A stretch of 64,000 nucleotides of DNA from Hydrogenophilales bacterium. GTDB lineage: Bacteria; Pseudomonadota; Gammaproteobacteria; Burkholderiales; Thiobacillaceae. Below the pieces are notes generated by a model. That model was not told the DNA's origin and made no database searches. It worked only from the letters and a program-made list of their open reading frames with translations. Position 1 is the first letter of the stretch; every line of letters starts with the position of its first letter. The DNA lies in assembly GCA_016703155.1 (NCBI GenBank), contig JADJCP010000001.1, positions 558,001 through 622,000 of the forward strand, read 5' to 3'. A program made the position numbers and the translations under genes. Positions 28,563-38,672 of the stretch are shown here, piece after piece.

Positions 28563-29156
28563 TTATGCGACCATGAACGTGCCACTGAGCGGTAAGAGCA
28601 CCCAGGTAGGAATTTCATCCGTGGATCCACCCTCCCAGTCACCCCGCACTTCATCCCGCCCGAACGCCACCGCCTCGCGTTCGAGCAGGGCACGCTTGCG
28701 CTCGACGCCCCAGCGGTAGCCGGACAGCCCGCCATCGATGCGGACTACCCGATGGCAGGGGATGGCAACGGCCAGGGTATTGGCGGCACAAGCGCCGGCT
28801 ACCGCCCGCGCCGATTTTGGCGCGCCGATGCGCTCGGTGAGTTCGGTGTAAGTCACGGTAGTGCCTGCCGGTATGGCCCGCAAGGCTTGCCAGACGCGCT
28901 GCTGAAAGGCGGTGCCGCGTACATCCAGAGGCAGATTGAGGCCAACATGCGGGGCTTCCACAAAGCCGACCACCTTGGCGACCCAGTGCTTGAATTCAGC
29001 ATCGGCGCCTATCAGTCTGGCGCGCGGAAAACGGTCCTGGAGGTTGCGGACCAGGGCATCCGGGTCGTCGCCCAGAAAGATGGCGCAGACACCCTGCTCG
29101 CTTGCCGCAACCAGAATTGCGCCCAAGAAGCATTCGTCCACAGCGAAGCGGATCAT
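28563..29156 (-). CDS. methylated-DNA--cysteine methyltransferase, Ada C-terminal-half type
   Basis: 197 residues. It repairs O6-methylguanine by moving the methyl group to the Cys of the IPCHRVVR motif, a suicidal reaction. The N-terminal part IRFAVDECFLGAILVAAS and LGDDPDALVRNLQ are typical of the C-terminal half of the Ada regulator rather than of stand-alone Ogt, but the Ada metal-binding and AraC-like domains are absent. In-frame codons before the ATG look like the Ada linker and end in a stop at about 29215. The last 35 residues, after LLEREA, exceed the usual family end. Probably an ada gene that lost its 5' half but kept the repair activity. Confidence 0.88.
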   Translation of the reverse strand: MIRFAVDECFLGAILVAASEQGVCAIFLGDDPDALVRNLQDRFPRARLIGADAEFKHWVAKVVGFVEAPHVGLNLPLDVRGTAFQQRVWQALRAIPAGTTVTYTELTERIGAPKSARAVAGACAANTLAVAIPCHRVVRIDGGLSGYRWGVERKRALLEREAVAFGRDEVRGDWEGGSTDEIPTWVLLPLSGTFMVA

Positions 29157-29289
29157 GCTGTTGGCGGGACTCGCTATATACAGCCTATCGCGGTGAGCCC
29201 AAGACCCGGCTGAACGTCAGCCGCGACTCGCCCCGACCAGACCGGTGAAGCTCTGGCCGGACGCGTTACAAACTCCCCGCAAGCCATTT

Positions 29290-29703
29290 TCAATACTGGT
29301 CGGCCATCCACTCATCCAGCGGGGCACAGGCGTCGCGCCGGGGACGGCCGGTGTCGTCGAGCAGGCCTGTCTGGCAGATGAATTCGTTGCCGACGGCGTC
29401 GGTGAGGTTGCGGATCGGGATGTTGCGCGGCGTCTCGAAGCCGCCGGTTTCGGCGAGAATGAATTCGAAATCGTCGCCAATGCTGACGGCCAGATGTCCG
29501 CCGTTGGCTTCGCCGTACTTCGCCCACCAGGTGGCTTCGTCGGCGCCGTCGAAGCTGGGCGAGAAGGCATGGGTGCTGTGCTGGTGCCAGGACAGGATGG
29601 CCGGCTGGTGCATGGCTGCGCTGCGCGCCTTGATCAGCGCCATCTCCCGGGCCAGGGCGAAATCGAGGGGTTTTCCGGAATACGCTACATGCAGATTATT
29701 CAT
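29290..29703 (-). CDS. conserved hypothetical protein, AF1514/DUF5619-like
   Basis: 137 residues, start MNNLHVAYSGKPLDF with AAGGAG upstream. It resembles a small conserved family (AF1514-like, DUF5619) with no defined activity; family membership is my recollection, not certain. A central HQHSTHAFSP and WWAKYGEANGGH stretch give several histidines and tryptophans. No signal peptide or membrane segment. Divergent from msrB. Confidence 0.6.
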   Translation of the reverse strand: MNNLHVAYSGKPLDFALAREMALIKARSAAMHQPAILSWHQHSTHAFSPSFDGADEATWWAKYGEANGGHLAVSIGDDFEFILAETGGFETPRNIPIRNLTDAVGNEFICQTGLLDDTGRPRRDACAPLDEWMADQY

Positions 29704-29874
29704 GATGTCTCCTTGGATAAGGTCGTTGACGGCCACGAGGTGGCGTCTTGGGTGAGACTACCGTGGTGTATCGGGCCGCCTCATACCCGACTATATTGCT
29801 AAGGATTAAAGCGTAGTTCATATTATGGAAAATGCTACACGCGCCACACCGCTGAACCGAATCGGAGCCAAACC

Positions 29875-30321
29875 ATGAACGAGCCGCACCCCCCCTTTTC
29901 GACCTCGGCCTCCGGCTGGGATCTAACGCCCCTGAGCGCAGCTGAAAAACAGCAGCGCGCCGCCGATTTCACCCCCGAGGAGCGGCGGGTCATCCTCAAT
30001 CAGGGTACCGAACCAGCCTTCTGCGGCGGCCTGCTGGAGGAAAAGCGGGACGGCGTGTTCGAGTGCCGGTTGTGTGCGCTGCCGCTGTTCAAGTCGACAA
30101 GCAAGTTCGAATCGGGGACCGGCTGGCCGAGTTTCCACACCCCCTTCGACCCGGATCACATCCGCTATCTGCGCGATGCCAGCCACGGTATGGCGCGCAC
30201 CGAGATCCGCTGCGCCCGCTGCGATGCCCATCTCGGCCATGTCTTCGAGGACGGTCCGGCGCCCACCGGCCTGCGCTATTGCCTCAACTCGGCCTCGCTG
30301 ACCTTCCGCGTCGCGGACTGA
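29875..30321 (+). CDS. msrB: peptide-methionine (R)-S-oxide reductase
   Basis: 148 residues. MsrB reduces methionine-R-sulfoxide in proteins. The zinc site is two CxxC pairs (CRLC and CARC), the substrate site is GTGWPSF, and the catalytic Cys lies in RYCLNSASL. No signal peptide, so a cytosolic repair enzyme. Alternative: none credible. Confidence 0.95.
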   Translation: MNEPHPPFSTSASGWDLTPLSAAEKQQRAADFTPEERRVILNQGTEPAFCGGLLEEKRDGVFECRLCALPLFKSTSKFESGTGWPSFHTPFDPDHIRYLRDASHGMARTEIRCARCDAHLGHVFEDGPAPTGLRYCLNSASLTFRVAD

Positions 30322-30419
30322 CGGCCCGGCTTTTTCACACCACTATGGCAAATCGCGGCACAATGCCGCCTGCGATGCGTCACCGCAGAGCCATAACCAA
30401 CCGAGCGAAGGAGATACCC

Positions 30420-31133
30420 ATGACGACACGCCACCTGTTATTCGCATTAGCCGTTTCGAGTTTGAGTTTCAATGCCCTGGCCAACGAGGCCGTGGCCCAA
30501 CCGGCCAACGCCATCCCCGCGAATACCGACGAATGGGTGCGCTATCTTTCGGACTTCACCCGCAATGGTGAAATGCTCGCCGACCCGAAGAAATTCGTCG
30601 CCGCGCTGGCGGCGGTGTCCGAGCCCGGTTTCCTGATCTCGGCGACGAACGCCGTGCTCGATCCGAACCTGTACATGCAGTCGATGAGCACCCTGATGGA
30701 TCCCAAGGCCTACGCCAACTACGCGCGCGCCATGGATCCGAACGTGATGACGGCCTGGACCCAGGCCCTGCTGGACCCGCAATTCGTCAACGCCGTCGGC
30801 TATGTTTTGACCGACCCGAGCAAACTGATGCGCTGGGTCATGGCGCCGATAGACCCGAAGGTGTTGAACACGGCCATGCAACTGCTCAATCCGAATGTCT
30901 ACCTGCGCATGGCAACGGCCCCCGCCGACCCGCGCATGGCCAGCATGGCGACCGCGCCGCTGAACCCCAACTGGTACGCGGGCTGGATGAACTCGGCGAT
31001 GGCGCCAAGCTCGTACGGACCGACCATGGGTAGCTGGATGAACCCCGCCGCACTGGGCGCGCTGCCGACGCTGCCGACTTTCCCGGGCCTGCCTGGCGCG
31101 GGCTACCCTGTCATGATGCCGATGCCCCGCTAA
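30420..31133 (+). CDS. secreted protein of about thirteen 12-13-residue Asp-Pro repeats
   Basis: 237 residues with a Sec signal peptide (LLFALAVSSLSFNALANE) and AAGGAG before the ATG. From residue 55 to 208 a [D/N/E/A]-P pair recurs at 55, 68, 81, 94, 106, 119, 132, 145, 157, 170, 182, 195 and 208, spacing 12 or 13 throughout. The repeat reads roughly L-x-D-P-x-x-aromatic/aliphatic-x-x-A/M-x-x-x, and Met is unusually frequent. The last 25 residues are Pro/Gly/Leu-rich. No domain is recognised. A regular solenoid or helical hairpin array in the periplasm is a reasonable guess. Confidence 0.8.
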   Translation: MTTRHLLFALAVSSLSFNALANEAVAQPANAIPANTDEWVRYLSDFTRNGEMLADPKKFVAALAAVSEPGFLISATNAVLDPNLYMQSMSTLMDPKAYANYARAMDPNVMTAWTQALLDPQFVNAVGYVLTDPSKLMRWVMAPIDPKVLNTAMQLLNPNVYLRMATAPADPRMASMATAPLNPNWYAGWMNSAMAPSSYGPTMGSWMNPAALGALPTLPTFPGLPGAGYPVMMPMPR

Positions 31134-31150
31134 GGAAACGCTGAAGAATT

Positions 31151-31235
31151 CATCGCGAGGCGCGCAGCGACGTGGCGATCCCTAGGCTGTTGATTTGTAT
31201 AGTGCACTGGATTGCCGCGCTTCGCTCGCAATGAC
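31151..31235. repeat. imperfect inverted repeat, dispersed-repeat type
   Basis: Left arm 31151-31182 (CATCGCGAGGCGCGCAGCGA start) and right arm 31208-31235 (GGATTGCCGCGCTTCGCTCG start) are imperfect reverse complements around an AT-rich centre. Sequences of this GCGAGCGAAGCGCGGCAATCC form are common intergenic repeats in proteobacteria. It lies between convergent genes. Confidence 0.55.
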
Positions 31236-31271
31236 AATGAGCAAATAAATCGTTTCCCTGAGGGGCCTACC

Positions 31272-31742
31272 TCAGCGGGCGGGCTTGACGGGGGTCCGCC
31301 CGACCACGAACCGATAGGTGTCGTGGCAGCCTGAGCAGTAGGTCAACGCCTCGGCCACCTGGCCGAGTGTCTGGTTGACGTCGTTCTTTGCCACGGCATC
31401 GCGGGCAATCACTTCGAATATCTCATGCTGGCCCAGACCCAACTGCACGAAGGTCTGCGGTACCCGTTCGCGCATGGCTTGCGGCATCCGGTGCAATATC
31501 AAGCCCATCGGGCGAGCCGCCAGGGCCACCCCGTTCATGTCCTTGCGCGCCAGTGCCAGTTGGATACTGTGCAGGCCATGCAGAAACTCGCGCATCTCCT
31601 CCATGACCAGGTTCCGCTCGACTTCGCTGACCACGATGACCGCGCGATTATCCACCGCGGGCACAGCGGGATGCCCTGCCTGAAGCCCCGTGGGCAACAG
31701 CACCAGAGACGCCAGAATAAACAACCACCGTTTGTTTGCCAC
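31272..31742 (-). CDS. periplasmic c-type cytochrome, cytochrome c'-like
   Basis: 156 residues with a Sec signal peptide (LFILASLVLLPTGLQAG). One haem-binding motif, CSGCH at 136-140, lies close to the C-terminus after a long helical stretch, the layout of class II cytochromes c (four-helix bundle). The closing motif followed by a short tail fits cytochrome c' or c-556 types. The distal ligand is not identified. The electron partners are unknown. Confidence 0.82.
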   Translation of the reverse strand: MANKRWLFILASLVLLPTGLQAGHPAVPAVDNRAVIVVSEVERNLVMEEMREFLHGLHSIQLALARKDMNGVALAARPMGLILHRMPQAMRERVPQTFVQLGLGQHEIFEVIARDAVAKNDVNQTLGQVAEALTYCSGCHDTYRFVVGRTPVKPAR

Positions 31743-31997
31743 GACTTCGCTCCTGTCGATTATTTTATGGCGCGCGGGTCGGACGCCGCGACGCGATAAA
31801 CACCCAGCACCTGCGGATACGTTATCCGTTACAGTCTAGTCAATTTACCGCGCGACAGGGACGAGGATTTCGCTCAAAGCCTATTTTCTTTGTGCCATCA
31901 ATCATTTAGAAATGCCCATGCGCTGGATATTGGCTAAGATGAAAACGAGCCACCCCATTAGAGGGTAGCCGATGACACTTTCCAAAGGAGACAAGTG

Positions 31998-32255
31998 ATG
32001 CAGACTGAAGCCGCAACAAACCCCGGGCTGGAACGACGCCGCAATCTGAAACTGCGCGGCATCTATCCGGATGCCCGGATTCGTATCGAGCATTTTTTTC
32101 ACGCGGGCACGGAATGGGCGGGAAGTCCGAAAGATTATCTGGCCTTGCGGGTCATCCATGAAGCCTACCCGGAGCTAAGCAGCGAAGAAGTTCGCGTGCT
32201 GATGGGCGCCATAGAACGCAAGACTCTACAGGACAACGCTATTCGAGGCGCCTGA
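31998..32255 (+). CDS. small conserved-looking protein, function unknown
   Basis: 85 residues, no signal peptide. AAAGGAG lies 7 nt before the ATG at 31998, which supports it over the GTG at 31995. It carries basic and aromatic residues in the first half (RRRNLKLRGIYPDARIRIEHFF) and a helix-rich second half (SSEEVRVLMGAIERKTL). No family is recognised. Confidence 0.6.
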   Translation: MQTEAATNPGLERRRNLKLRGIYPDARIRIEHFFHAGTEWAGSPKDYLALRVIHEAYPELSSEEVRVLMGAIERKTLQDNAIRGA

Positions 32256-32268
32256 GCCGCCCCTCCCG

Positions 32269-32305
32269 GGGCATCCGGGGCCGTGCCCCACGGTTCCGGA
32301 TGCCC
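32269..32305. repeat. long GC-rich hairpin before cimA
   Basis: GGGCATCCGG (32269-32278) pairs with CCGGATGCCC (32296-32305). Inside, CCGTG (32281-32285) pairs with CACGG (32289-32293), the flanking GG/TT pairing as G-U in RNA. A stem of about 17 bp with a 3-nt loop. There is no T-tract; it may be a weak terminator of the upstream gene or a REP-like unit. Confidence 0.6.
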
Positions 32306-32363
32306 TGTCCATGACCGGCGCCAAGGTGGATAATCCGGGCTCGATTCACCGCCACCCCCCCCC

Positions 32364-33941
32364 ATGTCCCGGATCTTCCTTTACGACACCACCCTGCGCG
32401 ACGGTTCGCAACGCGAGGACATCTCGCTCTCCGTCGAGGACAAGCTCACCCTGACCCGGCGCCTGGCCGACTTTGGCATTCATTACATCGAGGGAGGCTG
32501 GCCCGGATCGAATCCGAAGGATGTCGAGTTCTTCAGCCGCGCCACGCGCATGAATCTCGGCACAGCGCGCCTCGCTGCCTTCGGCAGTACCCGCCACAAA
32601 GGGGTGCGCTGCGAGGATGACGGCAACCTGAAAGCCCTGATCGATGCCGGCACCCCGGCGGTCACTCTGGTCGGCAAGAGCTGGGATTACCACGTCAGCC
32701 ACGTTCTGAATGCCGCCCCGGAAGAGAATCTGGCGATGATCCGGGAGAGCGTCGCCTACCTGAAATCGCAGGGGCGCGAGGTCATCTTTGATGCCGAACA
32801 TTTCTACGACGGTTTCCTGGCCAACCCGGACTATGCGCTTGCCACGCTCAGGGCCGCCGCCGATGGCGGCGCCGACTGGCTGGTACTGTGCGAAACCAAC
32901 GGCGGCAAACTGCCCTGGGAGGTGGAGGAAATCACCCGCGAGGCAATGCGGCGCATCCCCGGCGACTACGGCGTGCACTGTCACAATGACAGTGGCTGCG
33001 GCGTCGCCAACTCCATCGCCGCCGTGCGCGGCGGCTGCGCCATGGTCCAGGGCACCATCAATGGCTACGGCGAACGCGTCGGCAACGCCGATCTGGTGAC
33101 CATCGTGCCCAATCTGCAATTGAAGATGGGCCACGAGGTCGTCGCCACCGAAAAACTGCGCGAGCTGACCTTGCTGTCGCGCTTCGTCGCCGAAGTCGCC
33201 AACCTCAAGCACGACGACCACCACCCCTATACCGGCCACAGTGCTTTCGCGCACAAGGGCGGCATCCACGTCGCCGCCATCCTCAAGGCCGCCGACACCT
33301 ACCAGCACATGGACCCGACCCTGGTCGGCAACGAAATGCGCTCGGTGATCTCCGAGTTGTCCGGTCGGGGCAACATCCAGTTCCAGGCCGAGGCCCTGGG
33401 GATCGACCTTGACCGCGACGAAGCCCAGAAAGTCCTCGCGCAGATCAAGCACCTCGAACATGAAGGCTTTACCTTCGAGGCCGCCGACGCCAGCGTGGAG
33501 TTGCTGCTGCACCGCCTCAAACCGGGCTACGCCAGGCCCTTCGAATTGGTCGATTACTTCGTCATCACCGAGCGCCGGCACGGTCGTGGCCTGCTCTCCG
33601 AGGCCACGGTCAAGGTGAAGGTGGGCGAGGAACTGAAATTCACCGCCGCCGAGGGCAACGGTCCGGTGAATGCCTTGGCGACCGCACTGCAGGATGCCCT
33701 GGTGGAGGTCTACCCGGTGCTGCGCACGGTGCGGCTGACCGATTACAAGGTGCGTATCCTCAACAGCGCCACCGGCACCGCCGCATCGACGCGCGTCCTG
33801 ATCGACTTCCAGAGCGGTAGCGAGGCCTGGACCACGGTGGGCGCCAGCACCAACATCATCGACGCCAGTTGGCGCGCCCTTTCGGACAGCATGGAATACG
33901 GCCTGATCCGCCTGGCCCACGCGGGCGCGGGCGGGGCATGA
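32364..33941 (+). CDS. cimA: (R)-citramalate synthase
   Basis: 525 residues. CimA condenses pyruvate with acetyl-CoA to (R)-citramalate, the entry to isoleucine synthesis that bypasses threonine. The DRE-TIM catalytic motif is YDTTLRDGSQRE at the N-terminus, with the metal-binding HCHNDSGCG and the GERVGNADL signature; a C-terminal LeuA-like regulatory dimer domain (from about residue 410) allows feedback inhibition. Its length and YIEGGWPGSNPKD fit CimA rather than LeuA or homocitrate synthase. The ATG follows a run of nine C with no Shine-Dalgarno sequence. Couples to the next gene by ATGA. Confidence 0.93.
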   Translation: MSRIFLYDTTLRDGSQREDISLSVEDKLTLTRRLADFGIHYIEGGWPGSNPKDVEFFSRATRMNLGTARLAAFGSTRHKGVRCEDDGNLKALIDAGTPAVTLVGKSWDYHVSHVLNAAPEENLAMIRESVAYLKSQGREVIFDAEHFYDGFLANPDYALATLRAAADGGADWLVLCETNGGKLPWEVEEITREAMRRIPGDYGVHCHNDSGCGVANSIAAVRGGCAMVQGTINGYGERVGNADLVTIVPNLQLKMGHEVVATEKLRELTLLSRFVAEVANLKHDDHHPYTGHSAFAHKGGIHVAAILKAADTYQHMDPTLVGNEMRSVISELSGRGNIQFQAEALGIDLDRDEAQKVLAQIKHLEHEGFTFEAADASVELLLHRLKPGYARPFELVDYFVITERRHGRGLLSEATVKVKVGEELKFTAAEGNGPVNALATALQDALVEVYPVLRTVRLTDYKVRILNSATGTAASTRVLIDFQSGSEAWTTVGASTNIIDASWRALSDSMEYGLIRLAHAGAGGA

Positions 33942-34567
33942 CCGAGCTGTTTTTCATCGCCCTGGCCTGGACCGGCTATGGCGTCCTGCACTCCTGGCTC
34001 GCCTCGGCTTCCCTGAAGCGCACGGTCGCTGTCCGCTGGCCGAAGGCAGCGCGCGCCTACCGGCTGGTCTACAACGTTCTCGCCGTGCTCCTGGTGCTGC
34101 CGCCGCTCTGGCTGACGTGGCGCTCCAGCGGCCCCCTGGTGCTCGACTGGACTCCCTGGCTGGCCTGGCCGGCTGCCGCCGCCAGCATCATCGGCTACCT
34201 CTGGAGCATGAAGTGGTACGACGGCATGGACTTCATGGGCCTGCGTCAGTTCGGTACCGGCAATACGCCCGACCGCTTCATCCTCTCGCCCATGCACCGT
34301 CATGTACGCCACCCCTGGTATGCGCTCGGCCTGCTCTACCTGTGGACGCGCGACCTCAACGCCGGCTGGCTGACCGCCGTGGTCGCCATCACCGTCTACC
34401 TGATCATCGGCGCGCGTCTCGAAGAACAGAAACTGATCGCCACCTTCGGCGATGCCTACAAACTCTATTGCAAACGCGTGCCAAGCCTGATCCCCTGGCC
34501 CGGCAAGCGCCTGAGCGCCCAGGAAGCGGCTGCGCTCGAAGCCCTTGCCACGCGCCGCATCCCCTGA
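33938..34567 (+). CDS. membrane methyltransferase of the isoprenylcysteine/phospholipid methyltransferase family
   Basis: 209 residues with about five hydrophobic segments. The C-terminal half has the family's RHVRHPWYALGLLYLW and GARLEEQKLIATFGDAYKLY motifs (AdoMet-dependent ICMT/PEMT-like fold). The bacterial substrate is not known; it may be a lipid or a membrane protein. It starts inside the cimA stop codon and ends 9 nt before rlmJ. Confidence 0.83.
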   Translation: MTELFFIALAWTGYGVLHSWLASASLKRTVAVRWPKAARAYRLVYNVLAVLLVLPPLWLTWRSSGPLVLDWTPWLAWPAAAASIIGYLWSMKWYDGMDFMGLRQFGTGNTPDRFILSPMHRHVRHPWYALGLLYLWTRDLNAGWLTAVVAITVYLIIGARLEEQKLIATFGDAYKLYCKRVPSLIPWPGKRLSAQEAAALEALATRRIP

Positions 34568-34576
34568 ATCGCCACC

Positions 34577-35422
34577 ATGCTCAGCTACCGCCACGCCTTC
34601 CATGCCGGCAATCATGCCGACATCCTCAAGCACCTGATTCTGGTCGAGATCCTTGACTACCTGAACCAGAAAGACAAACCCTGGTGGTATGTCGATACCC
34701 ATGCCGGCGCGGGGGCGTATGCCCTCGACAGCGTCTACGCGCGGAAGAACGCCGAGTTCGATGGCGGCATCGGCGCCCTTTGGCAGCGTACCGATCTGCC
34801 TCCGGCGTTGAAACGTCTGGTCGAACGCATCAGGCTCCTGAACCCGGATGGCCAGCTCAAGCTTTACCCCGGCTCGCCGCACTTTGCCTGGCAGCTGGCC
34901 CGGCCCGCCGACAAGCTCTGGCTCTATGAGCTGCACAGCACCGACCAGGGATTGCTGCAACAAACCTTTGCCGATGCCGGCAAGCAGATCCACATCGAAG
35001 CACGTGACGGCTTTGCCGGACTCACCGCCGTCCTGCCGCCGCAACCTCGCCGGGGGCTGGTCCTCATCGACCCCTCCTATGAACTCAAGGAAGACTATCG
35101 GCGCGTCGTCGACGGCCTGCAAGACGGCCTGAAGCGCTTCGCCACCGGCACCTATGCGGTCTGGCATCCGCTGCTGCAGCGTCCCGAGGCCCTGCTGCTT
35201 CAGGAACGGCTCAGAAAGCTGCCCACCCAGGGCTGGCTACATGCCACCCTCTCGGTGCACACCCCGAACAAGGACGGCTTCGGCATGCACGGCAGCGGCA
35301 TCTTCGTCATCAACCCACCCTGGACGCTGTACGCCACGCTCAAGGAAACCCTGCCCTACCTCGCCAGGGTGCTCGGCCAGAACGGCCAGGGCAGTTATAC
35401 GCTGGAACGGCAAGCCGGCTGA
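34577..35422 (+). CDS. rlmJ: 23S rRNA (adenine(2030)-N6)-methyltransferase
   Basis: 281 residues. RlmJ methylates A2030 of 23S rRNA. The start MLSYRHAFHAGNHADILKH is diagnostic; VDTHAGAGAY is the AdoMet loop and LIDPSYE the catalytic DPPY-type motif. The C-terminal GMHGSGIFVINPPW segment is also characteristic. Third gene of the cimA set. Confidence 0.95.
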   Translation: MLSYRHAFHAGNHADILKHLILVEILDYLNQKDKPWWYVDTHAGAGAYALDSVYARKNAEFDGGIGALWQRTDLPPALKRLVERIRLLNPDGQLKLYPGSPHFAWQLARPADKLWLYELHSTDQGLLQQTFADAGKQIHIEARDGFAGLTAVLPPQPRRGLVLIDPSYELKEDYRRVVDGLQDGLKRFATGTYAVWHPLLQRPEALLLQERLRKLPTQGWLHATLSVHTPNKDGFGMHGSGIFVINPPWTLYATLKETLPYLARVLGQNGQGSYTLERQAG

Positions 35423-35510
35423 CCAGAGCATCGTTCCGGAAGCGCCATGCAGGTTCGGGCGGTCACTTTCAGTGCGATCCGACGCGCGGCACACGTGCCC
35501 GGGCGCCTCA

Positions 35511-35560
35511 GGTACCGCCGTGGTGCATGCCGCACCAGGGTCGTGCACCAATATGCATCA
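35511..35560 (+). promoter_or_regulatory. tandem NtrC-like binding sites
   Basis: Three overlapping 17-bp matches to TGCACCA-N3-TGGTGCA: 35511-35527 (right half TGGTGCA exact), 35531-35547 (CGCACCA-GGG-TCGTGCA, 12 of 14 half-site bases) and 35544-35560 (TGCACCA left half exact). The best is centred near 35539, about 97 nt upstream of the predicted start from the sigma-54 promoter, a typical enhancer distance. Confidence 0.6.
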
Positions 35561-35608
35561 CACCGTCCGAAGGCGCCAATCACTTGCCTGTTTTCATGGA
35601 GTTAGCGG

Positions 35609-35626
35609 TTGGCATGATGTGTGCTA
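35609..35626 (+). promoter_or_regulatory. sigma-54 (RpoN) promoter
   Basis: TTGGCATGATGTGTGCTA. The GG at 35611-35612 and GC at 35623-35624 are separated by exactly 10 nt, as sigma-54 requires, and the flanks fit TGGCAYG-N4-TTGCW with one change in the -12 element. Predicted start near 35636. Confidence 0.75.
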
Positions 35627-35635
35627 CTCCCTGTT

Positions 35636-35743
35636 CGAACACGATCAATGATCGGGGTTCACTCCATTAATGCACCGTGGTTGGTGCGAACTTTAAGGCG
35701 TCCCACCCTGCGGGTAACCGCATCGGTCGGACGCCATTTTTTT
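35636..35743 (+). ncRNA. candidate NtrC/sigma-54-dependent small RNA
   Basis: About 108 nt lie between the predicted sigma-54 start and an intrinsic terminator, with no plausible protein in them. The transcript would contain an internal hairpin (GCACC at 35672-35676 with GGTGC at 35683-35687) and the terminator stem. It ends 65 nt before the convergent glgP stop, so it does not reach that gene. The arrangement recalls nitrogen-regulated small RNAs such as NrsZ of Pseudomonas, but no sequence relationship is claimed. It could instead be an unrecognised small mRNA. Confidence 0.55.
35697..35743 (+). terminator. intrinsic terminator of the candidate small RNA
   Basis: GGCGTCC (35697-35703) pairs with GGACGCC (35729-35735), followed by A and seven T (35737-35743). 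The loop holds a small inner hairpin (ACCC-TGC-GGGT, 35705-35715). It could also end read-through from rlmJ. Confidence 0.75.
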
Positions 35744-35808
35744 CAGGCCCCCGCACCAGACACGCCAACGTCTGACCGTGACCAGGTACGGCCACAAGCC
35801 GAGGAACG

Positions 35809-38292
<2,484 letters not shown>

Positions 38293-38672
38293 GGGGTGCC
38301 GCTCCTGATTTTGGGTTACGGGTGAGCGCAGCAATCCCCATGCCATACCGCCATGCACGCATTCATGCGCCTTGCGCGCACGCTGGCGGACAGCCGCCGC
38401 CTCATCGCGGTGCCGGATGGCGGTACATGCATCCAAACGGTGCGCACCGCCCGGATCAGCCGCTTTGCCAGCAACCGGTGCCAGGGCGGCCTCCAGCAGG
38501 GTTACTTCCGCGGCCAGCCCCTGCGTATCACCGTAACCAGCGATTCGTGGCCGCCCAAGGCCATCCACCCCCATCCCGATTAATCAGGGCCAAGGAACGG
38601 TCATGGAAGACACCTCGACCGATGGCACCCTTCTTGCGTAAACGAACGCACCCTTCGTCACCTAGACATGCC
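38293..38672. other. divergent intergenic region between glgP and the transglutaminase operon
   Basis: 380 nt with no supported gene. It should contain promoters for both directions. Open frames on both strands run through it, but their residues look like chance reading of GC-rich DNA. Confidence 0.45.

Noticed and set aside
35671..35688. TGCACC-N6-GGTGCG inside the candidate small RNA as another NtrC site
   Set aside because: The spacing between half-sites is one base too long and it lies downstream of the promoter; better read as an RNA hairpin.
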